Notes: generated by a model from the sequence alone, not told the origin. A stretch of 64,000 nt of DNA from Rhodococcus oxybenzonivorans (GCF_003130705.1 NZ_CP021354.1:5456001-5520000), one strand, 5' to 3'. Shown: positions 1-8,662, counted from the first letter of the stretch. Translations and numbers: made by a program.

Positions 1-760
1 CGGAGGTGAAGAACGACGCCATTCGGGTGAACGGATTGAGCGGCTGGGCATCAGCCCGGTCGAGCGTGGCCTGCCAGTCGACATCGAGTCCCGCCTGGGC
101 AGGCACGAGCTCGGCGAATACGTCGCCGGCCTTCACCGACACCGGCTGATTCACGCGCGGCCCCACCTGCGCTTGCAGGATGGCTTCGGCGTCGGCGCGG
201 GACGAACCGCCCACGTCGACCCCGGCCACCGTCACTCCGCGCGGCAGCTTCCCGGACGACATCGCGAGGTCGGCCGCGTAGGCGATACCGATAATCGCGA
301 AGACACCACCGATGACCGCGGCGATCTTTCCCCACCGGGGCCCCTTCGGACCACCCGCGTCGAGGGGCAGAACGGCGGGGGGCGGAGCGGCGGGGGGTGG
401 GACGTCGCCGGTCGGTTCTCCACCCGCCGGAGGCGCCGCTTCCGGCGGTGGAGGAGATGCGGGCGCGAGGACCGTCGGTTCATCCGCCGGACCTGCCGTG
501 TACGCCTGTGTCGGCCCGCTCGCGGCGTCCGGTGTGATCACCGGGATCACCTGCGTCTCGTCCTCGTTGGGCGCAGGTTCCACCCACAGCGGTTCGGGGC
601 GTGATGCCAGATCGCCGAGGTCCAGTCGAGTCGTGGGCGCGTCGTCGTCAGCGCTCGGCGGTGTGGGCTGAGGGTCGGGCGAAACCGGGTTCTCGGGAGC
701 AGCATCAGGCGTCGACCGTTGGGGTGCTGCGCTCCCTGCTTCGCGGTCTTCGTCGTTCAC
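1..760 (-). CDS. VanW/YoaR-type envelope protein, N-terminal part (C-terminus outside the window)
   Basis: The reading frame stays open from a GTG at 760 down to base 1, about 253 residues, so the gene is cut by the window edge. The first ~135 residues are a low-complexity Pro/Ala/Asp/Glu cytoplasmic segment. One hydrophobic helix follows (KIAAVIGGVFAIIGIAYAAD, about residues 143-162). After it comes the pattern LPRGVTVAGVDVGGSSRADA, which is the usual entry to the PG_binding_4 domain of VanW/YoaR proteins. I therefore infer a single-pass protein with an extracytoplasmic peptidoglycan-associated domain; the VanW domain itself would lie outside the window. It reads away from fadA2 behind that gene's terminator. 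The family is widespread in Gram-positives and its biochemical role is unclear. The GTG is chosen because it is the first start before the conserved part; no strong ribosome site precedes it. Confidence 0.7.
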   Translation of the reverse strand, partial: MNDEDREAGSAAPQRSTPDAAPENPVSPDPQPTPPSADDDAPTTRLDLGDLASRPEPLWVEPAPNEDETQVIPVITPDAASGPTQAYTAGPADEPTVLAPASPPPPEAAPPAGGEPTGDVPPPAAPPPAVLPLDAGGPKGPRWGKIAAVIGGVFAIIGIAYAADLAMSSGKLPRGVTVAGVDVGGSSRADAEAILQAQVGPRVNQPVSVKAGDVFAELVPAQAGLDVDWQATLDRADAQPLNPFTRMASFFTS

Positions 761-897
761 CGTGGCCCTCTCACCGAGTATCTTCGTTGCCGGCTTCAGC
801 TTGCCGTCGGCGCTCGGTGCATTTCAAGCGGCGTCCGATTTCAGCGATCTCCGGTCCGGACCCCCCACGACAGACTACCGGCCGCCGAAAATGCAGG

Positions 898-944
898 AGC
901 CCCGCGCTGCTGCCAGGTCGGGGGTCAGGCAGCAACACGGGGCT
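898..944. other. GC-rich hairpin in the 330-base gap between the VanW-type gene and fadA2
   Basis: The gap 761-1090 holds no gene. Its clearest structure is an imperfect stem: AGCCCCG (898-904) and TGCTGCC (908-914) pair with GGCAGCA (928-934) and CGGGGCT (938-944), with 3-base internal loops and a 13-base G-rich apical loop. It lies in what would be the 5' leader of the VanW-type gene. A short AT palindrome, GAAATATTTC, at about 987-996 could belong to that gene's promoter. The right arm AGGCAGCAACAC recalls the apical arm of actinobacterial SRP RNA, but the GGAA tetraloop is missing. Function is unknown. Confidence 0.35.
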
Positions 945-1047
945 GATGGGAGTATCGCCAGCTAATCTCCAGCGTTACACCTGCGGAGAAATATTTCGGG
1001 GATTCGACCACCCCTCGTCGCCGGATCCCTTCACCGGACGCGCGCGA

Positions 1048-1086
1048 ACTGGCCTTTCCGATCCGACAGCTACCGGAAAGGCCAGT
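1048..1086 (-). terminator. Hairpin terminator after fadA2
   Basis: Perfect 13-base inverted repeat ACTGGCCTTTCCG / CGGAAAGGCCAGT with a 13-base loop, starting five bases past the fadA2 stop codon. There is no U-tract, as is common for actinobacterial terminators. It shares the CCTTTCyGG...CTACCGGAAAGG core with the hairpin at 25666-25715. Confidence 0.7.
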
Positions 1087-1090
1087 CGAA

Positions 1091-2449
1091 TTACGCCTCT
1101 ATGATTGCCGTCACACCCTGCCCGCCGGCGGCGCAGATCGAGATCAATCCGCGGGCCGAACCGTTGGTGCCGGCCTTCTCTCGAAGCATCTTCGCCAGCG
1201 ACGCCACGATGCGCCCGCCCGTCGCCGCGAACGGGTGACCGGCCGCCAGCGACGACCCGTTGACGTTCAGCTTGCTGCGGTCGATCGAGCCGAGGGCGCC
1301 GTCGAGCCCCAGACGCTCCTTGCAGTACTCATCCGACTCGAACGCCTGCAGCGTCGCGAGAACGACGGACGCGAAGGCTTCGTGGATCTCGTAGTAGTCG
1401 AAGTCCTGCAGGGTGAGGCCGTTGCGGGCCAGCAGCCGCGGGATGGCATAGGTGGGGGCCATGAGCAGGCCGTCCTTGCCGTGGATGTAGTCGACGGACG
1501 CGGTTTCGGAGTCGACGAGGTGGGCCAGGACCGGCAACTTGCGCTCGGCCGCCCACTCCTCGCTCGACAGCAGGACCGCGGACGCTCCATCGGTGAGCGG
1601 CGTGGAGTTTCCGGCGGTCATCGTCGCATCGCCCGCCTTCACCCCGAATACCGGCTTCAGCGTGGACAGCTTCTCGACGGTGGACCCCGGACGCAGGTTG
1701 TCGTCGCGGGTGAGGCCCAGGAACGGGGTCACCAGATCGTCGAAGAATCCGCGGTCGTAGGCGGCGGCCATGTTCTTGTGGCTCGCGGCGGCCAGCTCGT
1801 CCTGGTCCTCGCGTCGAACGCCGAACTCCTTGGCAGTGATCGCCGCATGCTCGCCCATGGACAGGCCGGTCCGGGGTTCACCGTTGCGGGGGATCTCGAT
1901 ACCCAGCATCGACGGCCGCACGTTGGCGAGCAGCTTGATGCGATCGCCCGTGCTCTTCGCCCGGTTGAGCGACAGCAGGAACTCGCGGAGGTCGTCGTTG
2001 ACGCCGATCGGTGCGTCGGACGTGGTGTCGACACCGCCACCGATACCGGCGTCGATGCGACCCGCCGCGATCGCGTCACCGACGGCGACGATCGACTGGA
2101 GGCCGGTACCGCACGCCTGTTGCAGGTCGAAGGCGGGCGTGTACGGGCTGAGCGCGCTGCCGAGCACACATTCCCGCATCAGGTTGAAGTCGCGGCTGTG
2201 CTTGAGAACGGCGCCACCCGCGACGAGTCCGAGCTTCTCGCCCTGCAGATGGAAGCGACTCACCAAGCCGTCGAGGGTCGCGGTGAACATGTCCTGGTTG
2301 GACGCCTGTGCGTACGCCTTGTCCGAGCGTGCGAACGGGATGCGATTGCCGCCGACGATGGCGACGGGACGCTGCTGCTTCCCGCCTGGCTTCGGCGTCG
2401 CGTCGGAGTTCGAATTGGTGCGAGCTTTGCTGGTCACTGACGTCTCCAA
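1091..2449 (-). CDS. fadA2: Acetyl-CoA C-acyltransferase (thiolase), FadA2-like
   Basis: 452-residue thiolase-family protein that would cleave 3-ketoacyl-CoA or condense acyl-CoAs. The nucleophile is Cys113 in DLQQACGTGLQS. The C-terminal active-site elements are NGSSLAAGHPFAATGGR (His) and the Cys/Gly loop ISICAAGGQGV. The first ~25 residues (Ser/Asn/Lys-rich) are a poorly conserved extension, so the real start could be slightly downstream. It is divergent from fabG4-htdX, matching the M. tuberculosis order Rv0243 / Rv0242c / Rv0241c. The thiolase, ketoacyl reductase and R-hydratase together supply three steps of an acyl-CoA elongation or degradation cycle. A 16-bp dyad at 2482-2497 in the shared upstream gap suggests control by the nearby TetR regulator (inference). 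Confidence 0.9.
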   Translation of the reverse strand: METSVTSKARTNSNSDATPKPGGKQQRPVAIVGGNRIPFARSDKAYAQASNQDMFTATLDGLVSRFHLQGEKLGLVAGGAVLKHSRDFNLMRECVLGSALSPYTPAFDLQQACGTGLQSIVAVGDAIAAGRIDAGIGGGVDTTSDAPIGVNDDLREFLLSLNRAKSTGDRIKLLANVRPSMLGIEIPRNGEPRTGLSMGEHAAITAKEFGVRREDQDELAAASHKNMAAAYDRGFFDDLVTPFLGLTRDDNLRPGSTVEKLSTLKPVFGVKAGDATMTAGNSTPLTDGASAVLLSSEEWAAERKLPVLAHLVDSETASVDYIHGKDGLLMAPTYAIPRLLARNGLTLQDFDYYEIHEAFASVVLATLQAFESDEYCKERLGLDGALGSIDRSKLNVNGSSLAAGHPFAATGGRIVASLAKMLREKAGTNGSARGLISICAAGGQGVTAIIEA

Positions 2450-2481
2450 GGATCTGGTGCGATTACCTGTTGGCTACTATT

Positions 2482-2497
2482 CTTACTCAGGAGTAAG
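2482..2497. promoter_or_regulatory. Probable TetR operator between fadA2 and fabG4
   Basis: The 16-bp dyad CTTACTCAGGAGTAAG has 7-bp arms, CTTACTC and GAGTAAG, around a 2-bp centre. It sits 33 bp upstream of the fadA2 start and 71 bp upstream of the fabG4 start. A near copy, CTTACTCTACGGTAAG, lies at 5464-5479 immediately upstream of the TetR gene four genes away. Two copies of one motif at these positions fit an autoregulating local repressor. The regulator assignment is inference. Confidence 0.65.
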
Positions 2498-2568
2498 TTA
2501 CTTGTCGACACCGCACTTCTTTTGGTGCTCGGTGACTGACCGCCAAACGACGAGAAGAAGGTAGGACC

Positions 2569-3918
2569 GTGGCAGCCAGCAAGGGAGCTCCCGACATCTA
2601 TTCCCAGTTTCTGTCCTCCGCGCCAGGGGCGTTCATCGCCGCGAAGGCGGGCCTGCCCCGGCCCGAGAACCTGCGGCGTTACAAGCACGGCGAGCCGCCC
2701 CTCGCCGGCCCGGTGCTGATCGGGGGCAAGGGCCGCCTGGCCGAGCCGCTTCGCGCGCTGCTCTCCGATTACCCGGCCGCCTCCGCCGCCGACGACAACT
2801 TCGGCGCCCTGGTGTTCGACGCCACCGGCATCGGCCAGGTCACCGAACTCGAGCAGCTGTTCGAGTTCTTTCAGCCGGTCATCCGTAACCTCGCGCCGTC
2901 CGCTCGCGTCGTCGTCCTCGGGACCACTCCGGAAGAGACGACCGACGTCGACGAGCACGTCGCCCAGCGCGCCCTCGAAGGCTTCACCCGCAGCGTCGGC
3001 AAAGAGGTGAAGCGTGGCGCCACCGCACAACTCGTCTACGTCTCCCCGAAGGCGTCACCCGGACTCTCCGGCGTGGAGTCGACGCTCCGATTCCTGCTTT
3101 CCGCCAAGTCCGCGTTCGTCAGCGGGCAGGTTATCCGCGTCGGCGCCGAGGATTCCACCGCCCCCGCGGACTGGGACAAGCCGCTCGAGGGCAAGGTCGC
3201 CATCGTCACCGGTGCGGCGCGCGGCATCGGTGCCACCATCGCCGAGGTCCTGTCCCGCGACGGTGCGCATGTCATCTGCGCCGACATCCCGGCGGCCGGC
3301 GACGCGCTGTCCGAGACGGCCAACAAGGTCGGCGGCACGTCCCTCGCCCTGGATGTGACTGCACCTGACGCGGCCGACAAGCTCGCCGAGCACGTCCTCG
3401 AACGCCACAGCGGCGGCGCCGACATCATCGTCCACAACGCCGGTATCACCCGGGACAAGACGCTCGCCAACATGGACGAGGGCCGGTGGAACATGGTGAT
3501 TGGTGTCAATCTCCTTGCACCCCAGAAGATCACCGAGTCGCTGGTCGCCAAGGGTGCACTGAAGGAAGGCGGCCGGGTGATCGACGTGTCCTCCATCGCC
3601 GGCATCGCCGGTAACCGTGGCCAGACCAACTACGGGACGTCCAAGGCCGGCGTCATCGGGCTCGTCGAAGCATCGGCACCCGTTCTGGCGGAGAAGAACA
3701 TCACCATCAACGCCGTCGCACCGGGCTTCATCGAAACCGCCATGACCGCGGCCATCCCCTTCGCCACCCGCGAGGCGGGACGCCGCATGAGCTCGCTGCT
3801 GCAGGGCGGTCAGACCGTCGACGTCGCCGAGACGGTCGCGTACTTCGCCAATCCCGCGTCCAACGCCGTCACCGGACAGGTCGTCCGTGTCTGCGGCCAG
3901 AGCTTGCTGGGCGCCTGA
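2569..3918 (+). CDS. fabG4: High-molecular-weight 3-oxoacyl-ACP/CoA reductase FabG4
   Basis: 449 residues, about twice the size of ordinary FabG, which is the hallmark of the FabG4 (HMwFabG) group. Residues 1-200 form the flavodoxin-like N-terminal domain. The short-chain dehydrogenase domain starts near 207, with nucleotide-binding TGAARGIG (214-221), the HNAG motif (289-292), Ser341/Ser342 and catalytic Tyr355/Lys359 in YGTSK. It should reduce 3-oxoacyl-CoA or -ACP with NAD(P)H. Start is GTG 2569, preceded by GAAGAAGGTAGGACC. The stop overlaps the htdX start (TGATG), indicating translational coupling with the R-hydratase. The upstream dyad at 2482-2497 probably controls the pair. Confidence 0.93.
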   Translation: MAASKGAPDIYSQFLSSAPGAFIAAKAGLPRPENLRRYKHGEPPLAGPVLIGGKGRLAEPLRALLSDYPAASAADDNFGALVFDATGIGQVTELEQLFEFFQPVIRNLAPSARVVVLGTTPEETTDVDEHVAQRALEGFTRSVGKEVKRGATAQLVYVSPKASPGLSGVESTLRFLLSAKSAFVSGQVIRVGAEDSTAPADWDKPLEGKVAIVTGAARGIGATIAEVLSRDGAHVICADIPAAGDALSETANKVGGTSLALDVTAPDAADKLAEHVLERHSGGADIIVHNAGITRDKTLANMDEGRWNMVIGVNLLAPQKITESLVAKGALKEGGRVIDVSSIAGIAGNRGQTNYGTSKAGVIGLVEASAPVLAEKNITINAVAPGFIETAMTAAIPFATREAGRRMSSLLQGGQTVDVAETVAYFANPASNAVTGQVVRVCGQSLLGA

Positions 3919-4781
3919 TGGCGGGCAAAGTGGTCGAACTTCCCGCGATGCCGGGCACTCTCGACATCTACGCCCGCGCCGTACGCAGCGCGCTTCCGGT
4001 CGTCGGGGCGAGCGGTGACCGTGCCCCGGACACCACACTGGCGCTCAGCGGCGTCAAAGTCGACCCCGACAACCTTGCGGCGTACGACAGGGTCACCGGC
4101 CTGCGCTTCGGCGACACCCTGCCGTTGACCTACCCGTTCACGCTGGTGTTCCCGATCGTGATGAAGCTGATGGTTTCGGACGGATTTCCGTTCCCCGCCA
4201 TCGGTTCCGTCCACGCCGAGAACGTGATCGAACAGTTTCGTCCCATCTCGGTGAGTGAGCCGCTGGACGTGTCGGTGCACGCCGAGAATCTCCGCGAGCA
4301 TCGCAAGGGTCTGCTGATCGACGTGGTCAGCGAGATCCGGGTGGGACGCGAACTGGTATGGCGGCAGACGTCGAGTTTCTTGCGGCAGCAGAAGACGTCG
4401 CTGTCCGGTCAGCCGGGTCCCGAACCGAAACCCGAAGAGGTGCCGCCGCCGCCCCTCCGCACGTTGCGGGTCGACCAGAAGACGATCAGCAAGTACGCCG
4501 GGGTGTCGGGCGATCGCAACCCGATTCACGTGTCGACGTTGGGCGCCAAGGCCTTCGGCTTCCCGAAGACCATCGCGCACGGCATGTGGAGTGCGGCCGC
4601 CGTGCTCGGCTCCGTGGAGGGCCGGATTCCCGAGGCCGTCACCTACAGCGTGCGCTTCGGCAAGCCCATCCTGTTGCCGGCCACACTGAATGTCTACGCC
4701 GACCATACGGGTGAAGGCTGGGAGTTGTCGCTCAAGCACCCGAAGAAGGGGTATCCACACCTCACGGCGACGCTGCGCTGA
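3918..4781 (+). CDS. htdX: MaoC-family (R)-3-hydroxyacyl-thioester dehydratase HtdX
   Basis: 287 residues with a double-hotdog layout. The N-terminal half is a degenerate hotdog; the C-terminal half carries hydratase motif 2, YAGVSGDRNPIHVS, with catalytic Asp and His, then KTIAHGMWS. It reversibly hydrates trans-2-enoyl-CoA/ACP to the R-3-hydroxyacyl ester, the step next to the FabG4 reaction. Start ATG 3918 shares its A with the fabG4 stop codon. Gene order and size match M. tuberculosis Rv0241c. A strong hairpin follows eight bases after the stop. Confidence 0.9.
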   Translation: MAGKVVELPAMPGTLDIYARAVRSALPVVGASGDRAPDTTLALSGVKVDPDNLAAYDRVTGLRFGDTLPLTYPFTLVFPIVMKLMVSDGFPFPAIGSVHAENVIEQFRPISVSEPLDVSVHAENLREHRKGLLIDVVSEIRVGRELVWRQTSSFLRQQKTSLSGQPGPEPKPEEVPPPPLRTLRVDQKTISKYAGVSGDRNPIHVSTLGAKAFGFPKTIAHGMWSAAAVLGSVEGRIPEAVTYSVRFGKPILLPATLNVYADHTGEGWELSLKHPKKGYPHLTATLR

Positions 4782-4788
4782 CGAGTAC

Positions 4789-4831
4789 GAACGGGACGTT
4801 GGTTCGATCTGACCGAACCGACGTCCCGTTC
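4789..4831. terminator. Bidirectional terminator between htdX and tetR
   Basis: 18-base arms (4789-4806 and 4814-4831) with one mismatch and a 7-base loop, between two convergent genes whose stop codons lie 8 and 3 bases away. It can serve both transcripts. Confidence 0.85.
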
Positions 4832-4833
4832 GT

Positions 4834-5433
4834 TCAGTCGGACTTCTTCTTGCCGGCGAGACCCCGCCACGCCAGCGACTCCAGCAGGTCGGCCGCCGCG
4901 TGCACCTCGACCTCGCCGCCGGCCACCCGGTCGGCGACTGCCTCACCGGCACCGACCAGGGCGATGGCGATGAGTTCGAAGTCCTGGCCCGGATCCGGGT
5001 CCTTGGTGCTGGACTGCAGCAGGTGCGCGGTCAATTCGATCAACCGGTCGCGGCTCGACTGCACCGATCCCACGAACGCTTGCTGACCCATCGCCTGCCG
5101 GTAGAGCACCATCCACGACTTGCGGTGCGCTCCGACGAAGCCGAGAAAGCCCTCGAGTGCCCGGCGCAGCTGCTCACGCGGGCTGAGTCCGGGATCTCCC
5201 GCCGGCGCGAGCGCCTCGACGAAACGCAGACCCTCACGTTGAATGCATGCGGCGAACAACTCGTCCTTGGACCCGTAATACAGGTAGAGCATCGGCTTGG
5301 AGATTGCCGCCTTGGCGGCGATCGCGTCCATCGAGGTCTCGTGAAAGCCCCTGTCGGAGAAGACATCGACGGCCGCATCCAGCATCTGCTGCTCGCGCAC
5401 TGCGCGAGGCAATCGCTTGGTGCCGCCGGCCAT
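4834..5433 (-). CDS. TetR-family transcriptional regulator
   Basis: 199 residues. The N-terminal helix-turn-helix runs from REQQMLDAAVDVFSDRGF through SMDAIAAKAAISKPMLYLYY to GSKDELFAAC, the standard TetR DNA-binding domain. The rest is the ligand-binding helical domain. The position between htdX and lpqI matches M. tuberculosis Rv0238. A 16-bp dyad 31 bp upstream of its start (5464-5479) is repeated between fadA2 and fabG4, so the likely role is autorepression plus control of the fadA2 / fabG4-htdX divergent promoters. The inducer is probably an acyl-CoA or related lipid (inference from the neighbours). Confidence 0.88.
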   Translation of the reverse strand: MAGGTKRLPRAVREQQMLDAAVDVFSDRGFHETSMDAIAAKAAISKPMLYLYYGSKDELFAACIQREGLRFVEALAPAGDPGLSPREQLRRALEGFLGFVGAHRKSWMVLYRQAMGQQAFVGSVQSSRDRLIELTAHLLQSSTKDPDPGQDFELIAIALVGAGEAVADRVAGGEVEVHAAADLLESLAWRGLAGKKKSD

Positions 5434-5463
5434 TCGTCCTCCAATAATCGTCGAACCCGCTAT

Positions 5464-5479
5464 CTTACTCTACGGTAAG
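5464..5479. promoter_or_regulatory. Probable autoregulatory operator of the TetR gene
   Basis: CTTACTCTACGGTAAG: dyad arms CTTAC/GTAAG, matching 13 of 16 positions of the dyad at 2482-2497. It lies 31 bp upstream of the tetR start and overlaps an AT-rich stretch suited to a promoter. The remaining gap to lpqI (5480-5619) shows nothing else recognisable. Confidence 0.6.
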
Positions 5480-5619
5480 AAAAGGGGCCCCACCTGGCGA
5501 ACGAACTTCTACGCAGCCACGGATCAGGGCACACTGTACTGGCCGCTCACCCGGGACACTCCGGGAGGGCCGGGTTCAAGCCGACCCTTGCACGCCGACC
5601 CGAAGCCTGTGGGCACCCA

Positions 5620-6801
5620 CTAGCAGGGCAAGGCACCCTTCGCCCGCGCCACGGTCAGCACCGCGTCGTCGACCCGTTGCTGCGGCAACTTACCCGAGGC
5701 CACAACGCTTTCGAGGTGGTCGAGCACACGCGGGACGTCGTCCGTGGTGAGCCAGAGCGCGATGTCGACGCCGGACGCCAGTGACGTCTCGACTGCCTCG
5801 GTGATGTCGTAGCGGTCGGTGATCGCCTGCATACCGCTGAGGTCGTCGGTGAAAATCGGACCCGTGAACGGAGGGGCGCCGTAGCCGGTGCCGCCGCGCA
5901 GCAGGGCTACGGCGTCGGGACTGATGCTGGCCGGAATGCCGGGCGCGGTCAGTCCCGGCACCTCGAGGTGGCCCAGCATGACACCGACGCCCGTGGTGAC
6001 GAGGTCGCGATACGGAACCAGATCGTAGGTCTGCAGCTGCTCGAGCGGCGGAGTGGTGACTGCTCCGGTGTGCGAGTCGCCCGAGGCCGACCCGTGACCG
6101 GGGAAGTGCTTGATCACCGGCAGAATTCCGGCGTCGCGCATGCCGCGGGCGTACGCGTCGGCGTACCGGGTGACGACGGCCGGATTGTCGGAATAGGAGC
6201 GGTCACCGATCACACTGTCGTCGGGCTGGGAGCTCACATCGACGTCGGGCGCGAAGTTGACGGTCACTCCGAGATCCTTCAGCCCGCGCCCCCGCTCCAG
6301 AGCCATCCGATAGGTCTCTTCCTCGGTCATGGTGGCTGCGGTCTGCCGCGCGGAGGGGTCCGGTCCGAGCAGGTCCTCGACACGCGACACGCGCCCGCCC
6401 TCCTCGTCGATGGTCACCATCAGTGGCAGCGCGGAAGCCGACGCCACCTGCGGAACCTCCCGGCCGGCGAGCATGGCCTCATCGGTCCAGCTGCCGATGA
6501 AGATGCCACCCACCTGCTCGTTCCGCACCACCTGAACAGCGTCGGCGGTCCCCGTCACGCCGACGTTCAGCAACTGAGCGAGCTTGCGCCGCAACGGCAA
6601 AGACTGCAGGAAGTTCGTTTCGCACGACACCGGCGCGGCAGTGGGCACATCGGTATGCGAGGCCGGCTCCGCCGTGGTCGGGGACGACGGTGTCGAGGAC
6701 GGTGCCGTCGAGGACGACGGCGCGGCAGTGTCGCCGCCCGAGGAGCACCCGGCGACCAGGCCGGTACAGGCGACGAGCGCGAGGGCATACTTGATCCGCA
6801 T
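5620..6801 (-). CDS. lpqI: Lipoprotein beta-N-acetylhexosaminidase LpqI (glycoside hydrolase 3)
   Basis: 393 residues. A signal peptide ends in the lipobox LVAGC (Cys19), so the protein should be lipid-anchored on the outer face of the membrane. A Ser/Thr/Pro linker follows to about residue 60. The GH3 domain has IKHFPGHGSASGDSHTG, the substrate-binding and catalytic His/Asp loop typical of NagZ-type enzymes, and FTDDLSGMQAI with the nucleophile Asp. It would remove N-acetylglucosamine from peptidoglycan turnover products. Position and lipoprotein form match Rv0237. Start ATG 6801 is chosen because it opens directly on a positively charged signal peptide. Confidence 0.9.
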   Translation of the reverse strand: MRIKYALALVACTGLVAGCSSGGDTAAPSSSTAPSSTPSSPTTAEPASHTDVPTAAPVSCETNFLQSLPLRRKLAQLLNVGVTGTADAVQVVRNEQVGGIFIGSWTDEAMLAGREVPQVASASALPLMVTIDEEGGRVSRVEDLLGPDPSARQTAATMTEEETYRMALERGRGLKDLGVTVNFAPDVDVSSQPDDSVIGDRSYSDNPAVVTRYADAYARGMRDAGILPVIKHFPGHGSASGDSHTGAVTTPPLEQLQTYDLVPYRDLVTTGVGVMLGHLEVPGLTAPGIPASISPDAVALLRGGTGYGAPPFTGPIFTDDLSGMQAITDRYDITEAVETSLASGVDIALWLTTDDVPRVLDHLESVVASGKLPQQRVDDAVLTVARAKGALPC

Positions 6802-6917
6802 GCCCCCGACGGTAGCCCAGTGACCCGATTCGCCGTCCCGGCCACTCCGAATCTCCTGTCAAGACCGGCGCTCTTGGTAATCTGGTGGGCGAAAGGTCCC
6901 TTTCCCAGGAGGTCGTC

Positions 6918-7388
6918 GTGCCTGCAGGTCTGATGTTGATCGCTTACGACGGATCCGACAACGCCAAGCGCGCCGTGCAGTGCGCGGGCCGCTTTCTCGC
7001 GTCCAATCGCGCTGTGCTGGTGACGGTATGGGAACCGATGGTCCGTCAGGCCGCACGCATGTCGGGACTGTCGGGGGTGATGCAGCCCGAGTGGGTTCCC
7101 GACGAGGAGACCGAGGACGTCGCCTTCTCGGACGCCAAGGTCACCAACGCCGAAGGTATCGAACTCGCCGAGGCCGCCGGATTGACCACGCAAGGCCGAA
7201 CCATCGAATGCACCACCACGATCTGGACAGCAATCGTCGAGACCGCCGACGAACTCGGAGTGGACATCATCGTCACGGGGACCCGGGGTACGACGGGACT
7301 GCGGTCCCTGCTGCAGAGCAGCGTCGCCGATCACGTGCTGCGGCACAGTCACCGTCCCGTGCTGATCGTGCCGCCCTGCGGCAAGTGA
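6918..7388 (+). CDS. Universal stress protein (single UspA domain)
   Basis: 156 residues. The N-terminus LMLIAYDGSDNAKRAVQCAG carries the conserved Asp of the Usp fold. The C-terminus GTRGTTGLRSLLQSSVADHV approximates the G-2X-G-9X-G(S/T) ATP-binding motif, but the final Gly is Ser, so nucleotide binding is uncertain. Start GTG 6918 is preferred over the in-frame GTG at 6885: AGGAGG at 6907-6912 is ideally spaced for 6918, and a possible -10 (TAATCT, 6878-6883) would start transcription near 6890. It stands alone and runs towards the entC-like gene 41 bp downstream. Confidence 0.9.
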   Translation: MPAGLMLIAYDGSDNAKRAVQCAGRFLASNRAVLVTVWEPMVRQAARMSGLSGVMQPEWVPDEETEDVAFSDAKVTNAEGIELAEAAGLTTQGRTIECTTTIWTAIVETADELGVDIIVTGTRGTTGLRSLLQSSVADHVLRHSHRPVLIVPPCGK

Positions 7389-7429
7389 TCGGATGAGGGC
7401 TGCGCCGGCCGACTACTGTCGGCAGCACC

Positions 7430-8521
7430 ATGGACGGCTTCCTCCTCTCCCGCGCCGACCGGACGTTACGCACGGTCGGCGCCCGCAGTAGATACGACTC
7501 CGCGTCGGCGGCGATCACCGCGCTCGCCGACGGTGACACCGAACTCGTCGTGGGCGCACTGCCCTTCGATCCCGCCCGTCCGGCTGCGCTAACCGCTCCC
7601 GCCTGGTCGGAAGTCACGAGCGGCCCGTGGCGGCCCCCTCGCGTGGAGCGCCTCCCGGCCGTCCGCGTGGCTCGGCAGGTACCCGAGCCGGCTGAACACG
7701 TAGCCCGGGTCGGTGCTCTCGTCGACCGCCTGCGGAGCGGCGCGCTGGGAAAGGTGGTGGCCGCGCGCAGTGTCGTCCTGGCGTCGGAGACACCGGTCGA
7801 TCCGGAGGCGTTGGCGGCGCGGCTGATTCAGTCGAACCCCCTGGCCAACGGGTTCGCCGTCGACCTCACGTCGGCCGGAGACGGTTTTCGCGGCCACAGC
7901 CTGGTCGGTGCGAGCCCCGAAATGTTGATCAGCCGTCGCGGCCGCTCGATCACTTGCCGTCCCCTCGCCGGGACCGCGCCGCGGCGCACCGATCCCGGCG
8001 CCGATGAACGCGAAGGTCGCGGGCTCCTGGACTCGACGAAGAACCTGGCCGAGCATGCGTTCGTCACCGCCTGGATCGAGGAGGTCCTCGCCCCGCTGTG
8101 CACAGAGCTGAGTGTTCCCGAGGCACCCATCCTGACGAGCACTCATGAGGTGTGGCATCTCGCGACACCGATCCGGGGGCTGTTGCGGGATCCGGCGACC
8201 GACGCACTCACTCTTGCGACACTGCTGCATCCCACCCCGGCCGTGTGCGGCACCCCTTCCGACCTGGCGCTGGCCGCCATTCGCGAGGTAGAAGGGGAAC
8301 GGCGGTTCTACGGCGGCGCCGTCGGATGGTGCGACGCGCAGGGAGACGGCGACTGGGTGGTAGCCATCCGCTGCGCCGAGATCACCGCCGACGGCCTCGA
8401 GGTGCTTGCGACCGCGGGCGGCGGCATCGTCGCCGGATCGGACCCTCGATCCGAGCTGGACGAGACGACCGCCAAGCTCCGCACCCTCCTGGGAGCGCTC
8501 GGCGTGGTCGCCGCAGACTGA
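7430..8521 (+). CDS. entC: Isochorismate synthase
   Basis: 363 residues of the chorismate-binding (TrpE/EntC) fold. Recognisable elements are GALGKVVAARS (catalytic Lys of isochorismate synthases), FRGHSLVGASPEMLISRRG, PLAGTAPRR, HPTPAVCGTP and EGERRFYGGAVGW, with the metal-binding Glu residues. It converts chorismate to isochorismate, for salicylate/DHB siderophores or menaquinone. No other siderophore or men genes lie in the window, so the pathway cannot be decided here. It shows similarity to mycobacterial EntC/MenF proteins. Confidence 0.88.
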   Translation: MDGFLLSRADRTLRTVGARSRYDSASAAITALADGDTELVVGALPFDPARPAALTAPAWSEVTSGPWRPPRVERLPAVRVARQVPEPAEHVARVGALVDRLRSGALGKVVAARSVVLASETPVDPEALAARLIQSNPLANGFAVDLTSAGDGFRGHSLVGASPEMLISRRGRSITCRPLAGTAPRRTDPGADEREGRGLLDSTKNLAEHAFVTAWIEEVLAPLCTELSVPEAPILTSTHEVWHLATPIRGLLRDPATDALTLATLLHPTPAVCGTPSDLALAAIREVEGERRFYGGAVGWCDAQGDGDWVVAIRCAEITADGLEVLATAGGGIVAGSDPRSELDETTAKLRTLLGALGVVAAD

Positions 8522-8662
8522 CGCCGCCACTCGCACTCGCCCGGACCTGCGGGAAAGGCACCAATGACCAGCCAGACGGGCCGCGAGTGATACCTTGGCC
8601 CGAGCAATTCGTACGCGGCGGTAAGTCGCGCGCGTCGATGGCACGACGGTGGGAGATGTGAG

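Noticed and set aside
898..944. SRP (4.5S) RNA gene
   Set aside because: The GGAA tetraloop and the symmetric internal loop are absent, only one arm resembles SRP RNA, and the position in a gene leader is unusual.
761..1047. c-di-AMP (ydaO-type) riboswitch before the VanW gene
   Set aside because: A fragment CAGCTAATCTCCAGCG recalls the 3' part of that class, but on the wrong strand for the VanW gene and without the other conserved blocks.
1235..2440. Open frame of 401 codons on the plus strand inside fadA2
   Set aside because: Antisense shadow: the composition is typical of the complementary frame of a high-GC gene, and the thiolase on the minus strand has clear motifs.
5560..5600. GGGTTCAAGCC next to a GC-rich hairpin, reminiscent of a tRNA T-arm
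   Set aside because: No anticodon or acceptor stem can be drawn around it; it lies in the gap between the TetR gene and lpqI.
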